Positions 35,369 through 39,734 of a stretch of 39,734 nucleotides of DNA are shown in pieces. The translations under genes and the position numbers were made by a program. Each line of letters begins with the position of its first letter. Positions within the stretch are counted from its first letter, which is position 1. Source of the stretch: Planctomycetaceae bacterium (GTDB lineage Bacteria; Planctomycetota; Planctomycetia; Pirellulales; Lacipirellulaceae); contig QIKP01000037.1 in the NCBI GenBank assembly GCA_003233055.1, positions 1 through 39,734 of the forward strand. Direction: 5' to 3'. A model generated the notes under the pieces. That model had not been told where the DNA came from. It saw only the letters and a list, made by a program, of their open reading frames with translations, and did not search any database.

Positions 35369-37033
35369 ATGAAAGCATCCGATCTATTCGTTAAATCACT
35401 GGAAGCCGAAGGGGTCGAGTATATCTTCGGCATCCCAGGCGAAGAGAATTTGGACGTCTTGGATTCACTCTCCCGGTCGCCGATCAAGCTCATTCTTACC
35501 CGGCACGAACAGGCGGCCGGGTTCATGGCCGCCACTTACGGCCGGCTTACCGGGCAAGCGGGCGTTTGTATGGCGACGCTCGGCCCTGGGGCAACCAACT
35601 TCGTAACGGCCGCCGCCTACGCGCAGCTCGGTGCGATGCCGATGATGATGATCACGGGCCAAAAACCGATCAAATCGAGCAAACAGGGGCACTTTCAGAT
35701 CGTCGATATTGTCGACATGATGCGACCAATCACCAAGTACACACGGCAAATCGTCTCGGCCGACACCATCCCCTCGCGCGTTCGCGAGGCGTTCCGCCAG
35801 GCGGAGCTCGAACGCCCCGGGGCGGTCCATCTGGAGCTTCCCGAAGACATCGCTAGCGACCCGACCGATTCGCAGGTGATGCACGAGAGCGCCCATCGCC
35901 GACCTGTGGCCGAAGAAAAATCGATCCGCCGCGCCGTCGCGATGATTGCCGAAGCCAAAAGCCCCTTGCTTCTCGTCGGTGCAGGTGCGAACCGAAAACT
36001 GACGAGCCGGGTGCTGCGGAAGTTTGTCGCGAAGACCGGCATTCCCTTCGTTGCCACGCAAATGGGCAAAGGAGTGATCGACGAGCGCGACCCTCTTTCG
36101 CTCGGCAACGCCGCGCTTTCCTCGGGTGACTTTATTCACCGCGCCATCGATGCGGCGGACCTGATCATCAACGTCGGCCACGATGTGGTGGAAAAACCTC
36201 CCTTCTTCATGCAGCAGGGCGTCGGCGACCAGGCAGGCCAGCCGACCCACACCGTGATTCATATCAATTTCAACGCCGCCGAGGTCGACCCGGTTTACTT
36301 TCCCCAGGTTGAAGTGATTGGCGATGTGGCAAACGCGGTCTGGGAAATCTGCGAGCGGCTCGAGCCACAATCGCATTGGGATTTTTCCCGGATGATGACC
36401 GTCCGCAACGCACTCGAATCGCAAATCTTGGAAGGAAACGACGACGAGCGGTTTCCCGTCTATCCGCAGCGTGTCGTAGCCGATGTTCGCAAGGTAATGG
36501 CGGGCGACGGGATCCTCGCGCTCGACAACGGTGTTTACAAAATCTGGTTCGCCCGCAACTACAAAGCCCACTTCCCCAACACGGTTCTCCTCGACAACGC
36601 GCTGGCGAGCATGGGGGCGGGCCTCCCCTCAGCGATGGCGGCCCGGCTGGTTTATCCGGAGCGAATGGTCATGGCCATTTGTGGCGATGGAGGGTTCATG
36701 ATGAATTCGCAGGAACTCGAAACTGCGGTACGACTCAACATGCACTTGGTGGTCCTGATCCTTAACGACAACGCCTACGGGATGATCAAATGGAAGCAGG
36801 CCGGGATGGGATTCAAAACCTTTGGCCTCGACTACGGCAACCCTGACTTCGTCCAGTACGCCGAGAGCTACGGCGCGAAGGGCCATCGCGTCGAGTCGGC
36901 TGCCGACTTGGTTCCCCTCTTGCGAAAGTGCCACGCCGAGCCAGCCGTCCATGTCATTGACCTGCCGATTGATTATTCCGACAACGACCGCATCCTCAAC
37001 CGAGAGATCAAAGAACGTGCTGCGGCCCTGTAA
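35369..37033 (+). CDS. Acetolactate synthase-like ThDP enzyme (large subunit type)
   Basis: The 554-residue protein has the three domains of the acetolactate synthase family. The N-terminal pyrimidine-binding domain carries the catalytic Glu47 in RHEQAAGF and LGPGATNF. A central nucleotide-binding-like domain follows, then the C-terminal domain with the thiamine-diphosphate motif GDGGFMMN...NDNAYGM (about 437-470). It should condense two 2-oxo acids with loss of carbon dioxide. The opening IFGIPGEENLDVLDSL differs from the usual IlvB opening, and no ilvN regulatory subunit follows. A catabolic or oxo-acid carboligase role is therefore as likely as branched-chain synthesis. It lies between gdhA and an aldehyde dehydrogenase gene, which hints at 2-oxo acid metabolism; the true substrate is unknown. 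Confidence 0.88.
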   Translation: MKASDLFVKSLEAEGVEYIFGIPGEENLDVLDSLSRSPIKLILTRHEQAAGFMAATYGRLTGQAGVCMATLGPGATNFVTAAAYAQLGAMPMMMITGQKPIKSSKQGHFQIVDIVDMMRPITKYTRQIVSADTIPSRVREAFRQAELERPGAVHLELPEDIASDPTDSQVMHESAHRRPVAEEKSIRRAVAMIAEAKSPLLLVGAGANRKLTSRVLRKFVAKTGIPFVATQMGKGVIDERDPLSLGNAALSSGDFIHRAIDAADLIINVGHDVVEKPPFFMQQGVGDQAGQPTHTVIHINFNAAEVDPVYFPQVEVIGDVANAVWEICERLEPQSHWDFSRMMTVRNALESQILEGNDDERFPVYPQRVVADVRKVMAGDGILALDNGVYKIWFARNYKAHFPNTVLLDNALASMGAGLPSAMAARLVYPERMVMAICGDGGFMMNSQELETAVRLNMHLVVLILNDNAYGMIKWKQAGMGFKTFGLDYGNPDFVQYAESYGAKGHRVESAADLVPLLRKCHAEPAVHVIDLPIDYSDNDRILNREIKERAAAL

Positions 37034-37137
37034 CGAATTCCGTAGAGCGGGCCTGTTGGCGATGCCGCTTATCGGCAGCGAGTCGTTCGATTCGTGAACG
37101 GTTCCTTTTTCTTCTTCATTCCTGTCGAGACCGTCCC

Positions 37138-38571
37138 ATGCTTCGGAAAACCTACCCCTTCTACCTCGCCAACCAGCCGGAGTCGCCCAACAGCGATCTG
37201 GAAGTTTTTGACAAATACACGGGGGAACTCGCGACTCGGGTGGCGATGGCGTCGCCGGCCGACATCGACCGTGCGATTGCCCTCGCCGTGGAAGCGGCCA
37301 CGCCAATGCGTCGACTCCCGCCGTATGAACGCCAAAATGTGCTGAACCACTGCGTCACTCGGTTTCAGGAGCGGTTCGACGAGCTTGCCATGGCGCTCTG
37401 CATCGAGGCAGGCAAACCGATCAAGGACGCACGGGGCGAAGTTTCTCGTCTGATCGACACCTTTCGGATCGCGGCGGAGGAGTCCGTCCGTATTGATGGC
37501 GAAGTGCTGAACCTGGAAATCTCACCCCGCGCCCGGGGTTATCGCGGGATGTCGAAGCGGGTGCCGATTGGGCCCTGTTCGTTCATTTCCCCATTCAACT
37601 TCCCCTTGAATCTGGCCGCCCACAAAGTCGCCCCGGCAATCGCCGCAGGTTGCCCCTTCGTCCTCAAGCCGGCGAGCCTCACCCCGATCGGCGCGATCGT
37701 CATTGGCGAAATCCTTGCCGAGACCGACCTTCCACCCGGCGCATTCTCGATCCTCCCCTGCCGTCGCGATGGGGCCGACCTGTTTACCACCGATGAACGA
37801 CTCAAGCTGCTCTCCTTCACCGGTTCGCCCGCCGTCGGCTGGATGCTCAAAGCGAAGGCAGGCAAGAAGCCGGTGATTCTCGAACTGGGGGGCAACGCGG
37901 CTGTCGTGGTGGACGAAGACGCCGATCTAGACGACGCGGTCGAACGAATCATCGTCGGCGCGTTCTACCAATCAGGGCAAAGCTGCATCGGCGTGCAACG
38001 GATTCTAATTCACGAAAAAATCTACGCGGACGTCCGCGACCGACTCGTCGCCGCCACGCGCCAGCTCAAAATGGGGGACCCCAAAGACGAATCAACGTTC
38101 ATTGGCCCGATGATCTCCGAGAAAGAAGCGACACGCCTCGACCAATGGATCCAATCGGCTGTCCAAGCAGGCGGAAAGCTCCTTTGTGGTGGCCAACGCG
38201 ATGGTGCCATGCTCGAAGCGACGTTGCTCGAAGAAGTCGCGCCCGACCAAGACGTCTGTACCGAAGAAGCGTTCGGACCGGTCGCCGTGCTAAGCCCCTT
38301 CCACCACTTCGACGAAGCCCTTGCCGAAGTCAACCGTAGCCAGTTCGGGCTTCAGGCTGGCATCTTCACCCGCGACTGGGTCAAAGCGCAGCAGGCGTGG
38401 GACGAGCTCGAAGTCGGAGGCGTGGTGATTGGCGACGTCCCCTCTTGGCGTGTCGACAACATGCCCTACGGCGGAGTCAAAGAAAGCGGTCTCGGGCGAG
38501 AAGGTATCCGCTACGCCATCCACGACATGACGGAGTTACGGCTCTTGGTGATGCGAATGCCTGTGGGCTAA
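37138..38571 (+). CDS. NAD(P)-dependent aldehyde dehydrogenase
   Basis: The 477-residue protein belongs to the aldehyde dehydrogenase superfamily. It has the FISPFNFPLNLAAHKVAPA cofactor segment (about 149-167), KPASLTP, LSFTGSPAVGW, the general base Glu in LELGGN and the catalytic Cys in YQSGQSCIGVQR. EEAFGPV and PYGGVKESGLGREG follow near the C terminus. It oxidises an aldehyde to the acid; SPRARGY and related features fit the glyceraldehyde-3-phosphate (non-phosphorylating) or general semialdehyde subgroups, which I cannot separate. The ATG at 37138 gives a family-like N terminus. It is the third gene of the gdhA cluster and could use an aldehyde made from the neighbouring enzyme's product. 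Confidence 0.94.
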   Translation: MLRKTYPFYLANQPESPNSDLEVFDKYTGELATRVAMASPADIDRAIALAVEAATPMRRLPPYERQNVLNHCVTRFQERFDELAMALCIEAGKPIKDARGEVSRLIDTFRIAAEESVRIDGEVLNLEISPRARGYRGMSKRVPIGPCSFISPFNFPLNLAAHKVAPAIAAGCPFVLKPASLTPIGAIVIGEILAETDLPPGAFSILPCRRDGADLFTTDERLKLLSFTGSPAVGWMLKAKAGKKPVILELGGNAAVVVDEDADLDDAVERIIVGAFYQSGQSCIGVQRILIHEKIYADVRDRLVAATRQLKMGDPKDESTFIGPMISEKEATRLDQWIQSAVQAGGKLLCGGQRDGAMLEATLLEEVAPDQDVCTEEAFGPVAVLSPFHHFDEALAEVNRSQFGLQAGIFTRDWVKAQQAWDELEVGGVVIGDVPSWRVDNMPYGGVKESGLGREGIRYAIHDMTELRLLVMRMPVG

Positions 38572-38674
38572 CTCCCGCCAAGCTTGGTCGAGGCTAGGGC
38601 CCCAGCAACGGCAAGCCGAGAGCGTAAGCGACCGAAGCAAAAGCATGCGACCAAGTTCGGCAGGAACCGCGTCG

Positions 38675-39046
38675 TCACCGCACGACCATCACACTTGGTC
38701 CACGACTAGGTGTCCAAGCAAAAGGCCGACCGCCCGGCATTTGCCAGCGGGGGCTCGGGATGCCCATGAGGGGAGTGGAGCTAGTGGTCGGGCGCGATGC
38801 GCTCATGCCATACCACTTCATCGATTCGATGCGAGCGATGCGCTGGTAGGCGCGTGTCTGGGCCTTTTCCTGAATGATCATTCGGGGCGTCATCTGCACC
38901 ACCGACGGAGCGGCGTACCAACTCCCTTCGTCCCCTTTCGCGGCTTCGCTGAGTGGGTGGTCGTCGGCCTGCTGCTGGGCCACGGCAGGACCGGTGAAGG
39001 CAAGGAACGCGAGGGTGGCCAGCGAGGTGCAGAGGAACCGAGGCAT
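38675..39046 (-). CDS. Small secreted protein of unknown function
   Basis: The 123-residue protein has a clear signal peptide (hydrophobic 5-22, cleavage expected after AVA at 21-23). The mature part ends in an Arg/Pro/Ser-rich region with IARIESMKWYGMSASRPT and TPLMG. I recall similar MKWYG-containing small exported proteins from planctomycetes but no function; that recollection is unverified. The ATG at 39046 is chosen because it begins the signal peptide; the frame remains open upstream to 39163. It is convergent with the aldehyde dehydrogenase gene, 103 bp apart. Confidence 0.75.
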   Translation of the reverse strand: MPRFLCTSLATLAFLAFTGPAVAQQQADDHPLSEAAKGDEGSWYAAPSVVQMTPRMIIQEKAQTRAYQRIARIESMKWYGMSASRPTTSSTPLMGIPSPRWQMPGGRPFAWTPSRGPSVMVVR

Positions 39047-39280
39047 GGCAGAATTCTCGTAGTGAAGATGACGTAGTGAAAGATGACAGAGGGAAGGTCT
39101 CCTCCCTTCTCGTTCGGTCATTTGCGGGCGAAGTTCCAAAAAGAGCCGCGCGGCCCCTACCATCCGAATTTGCGGCGAGGAATGTAGTGATTAGGAAGAA
39201 TGGGAGAGGGGGTTTCCTCCCTCTGCCTGTAGTATTCCTCGAATGGCGTTGCTAGTATGGGAGAGAATGATTGGGGCAAA

Positions 39281-39302
39281 ACGTGGGTGCTAGCACCCAC
39301 GT
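39281..39302. promoter_or_regulatory. 22-bp perfect palindrome
   Basis: ACGTGGGTGCT is followed directly by its reverse complement. It lies in the 425-bp divergent gap (39047-39471), otherwise without a visible gene, 170 bp before the lipoprotein start. It could be a dimeric regulator site or a REP-like repeat; no other copy was noticed in the window. Confidence 0.5.
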
Positions 39303-39471
39303 AAGGCTGGTCCAAGATTCCACTCCGGTTGGCAGATCTTCTTCCTAGCAGGTTTGCTCCGGTGTCGCCGTCGTTCGTGGGTTGCGTTCGAGACGTTCGC
39401 ACCTTGGCACAATTTTCCTTCCAAGTGATTGGGGGGGCTTCTTACTTAGTTACTTATTTGGAGAGATAGAG

Positions 39472-39669
39472 ATGAAGAAATTTGGAATGATGCTGCTCGC
39501 GTTGAGCCTGTTCAGCTTCACCGTCGGCTGTGGCGGTGCGGAAGATGCCGTTAAGGACACAGCAGACATGGCGACCGACGCTGTCGACGCCACTGCTGAT
39601 GCAGCAACCGATGCTATGGGTGACGACGATGGCGAAGGTAGCGACGATCACGACCACGCTGCTGAGTAG
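39472..39669 (+). CDS. Small acidic lipoprotein
   Basis: The 65-residue protein has a short basic start (MKK), a hydrophobic stretch (6-18) and a lipobox-like TVGC with Cys20. The mature part is a very acidic, Ala/Asp-rich helix with repeats of the TDAVDATADAATDA kind and a DDHDH tail. It should be lipid-anchored and about 45 residues long after processing. No family is recognised; the Asp/His tail could bind metal, which is a guess. GGAGAGA at 39460-39466 is a suitable ribosome site. The frame open upstream (from 39382) lacks any secretion signal. An intrinsic terminator follows 27 bp after the stop, so this is a complete single-gene unit. Confidence 0.85.
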   Translation: MKKFGMMLLALSLFSFTVGCGGAEDAVKDTADMATDAVDATADAATDAMGDDDGEGSDDHDHAAE

Positions 39670-39695
39670 GTAGCGAACGCGATACTGAAACCAAC

Positions 39696-39733
39696 AAAAG
39701 CCCGAGCAAGGCCTTGCCCTGCTCGGGCTTTTT
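39696..39733 (+). terminator. Intrinsic terminator after the small lipoprotein gene
   Basis: AAAAGCCCGAGCA (39696-39708) pairs with TGCTCGGGCTTTT (39720-39732), with an inner GGC/GCC pair and a T run. It ends the lipoprotein transcript and could act from the other side as well. Confidence 0.92.
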
Positions 39734-39734
39734 C

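Noticed and set aside
37034..37137. An ilvN regulatory subunit after the acetolactate synthase-like gene
   Set aside because: The gap is only 104 bp and the next gene is an aldehyde dehydrogenase.

Overview
The window reads as a chromosomal segment of a planctomycete, most likely of the Pirellulales. The signs are GC-rich DNA, an AroD-AroE fusion protein, a PEP-CTERM protein with dockerin repeats, large membrane-anchored proteins that match no enzyme family I know, an isolated Uma2-family gene, weak or absent Shine-Dalgarno sequences, and intergenic spacers full of short-period repeats. The taxonomic call is inference from gene content. I found no tRNA, rRNA, CRISPR array or intact mobile element.

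Layout. 1-9.3 kb (all minus strand): the 5' part of shikimate kinase, the aroD-aroE fusion, mutL, a sigma-54 response regulator with a sensor-less histidine kinase, then an rpsO-pnp transcription unit closed by a strong terminator. 9.5-14.2 kb (minus): a Uma2-family nuclease-like protein, a fatty acid desaturase and ComEC. 15-20.1 kb: a lipoprotein S9 peptidase (+), a TlpA-like thioredoxin protein (-), and aroF/DAHP synthase (+) behind a candidate attenuator. 20.1-24 kb (minus): two large unidentified membrane-anchored proteins. 24-28.5 kb (+): a Glu/Leu/Phe/Val-type dehydrogenase, hisD, an LplT-like MFS transporter, a HicB-like protein and the remnant of a second MFS gene. 28.5-31 kb (minus): a DUF4258/YgiT toxin-antitoxin-like pair, an HMA-like lipoprotein and thiC. 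31.1-33.9 kb: repeats, a PP2A-like phosphatase, a PEP-CTERM/dockerin protein and an IS3-type transposase scrap. 34-38.6 kb (+): gdhA, an acetolactate-synthase-like ThDP enzyme and an aldehyde dehydrogenase. 38.6-39.7 kb: a small secreted protein and a small acidic lipoprotein.

The most interesting signal is at 18842-19128. Between two divergently oriented genes lies a good sigma-70-like promoter whose predicted start is one base before an ATG. That ATG opens a 23-codon ORF with six aromatic codons in eight (Tyr, Tyr, Phe, Trp, Phe, Phe). An 18-bp intrinsic terminator follows, and then aroF, the first enzyme of aromatic amino acid synthesis. A 13-nt segment at the end of the leader ORF is complementary to the 5' arm of the terminator, as a classic ribosome-mediated attenuator needs. 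The leader would be leaderless (5' AUG) and would respond to all three aromatic amino acids. I know of no described example in Planctomycetes, but I could not search.

A second theme is a set of intergenic fold-back repeats. Their arms are tandem units of about 9 nt (CGAAT type and CGCCAAG type), and one 242-bp element has 66-nt inverted arms. They sit beside aroK/aroDE, comEC, the phosphatase and gdhA. Because the period is three codons they create spurious ORFs.
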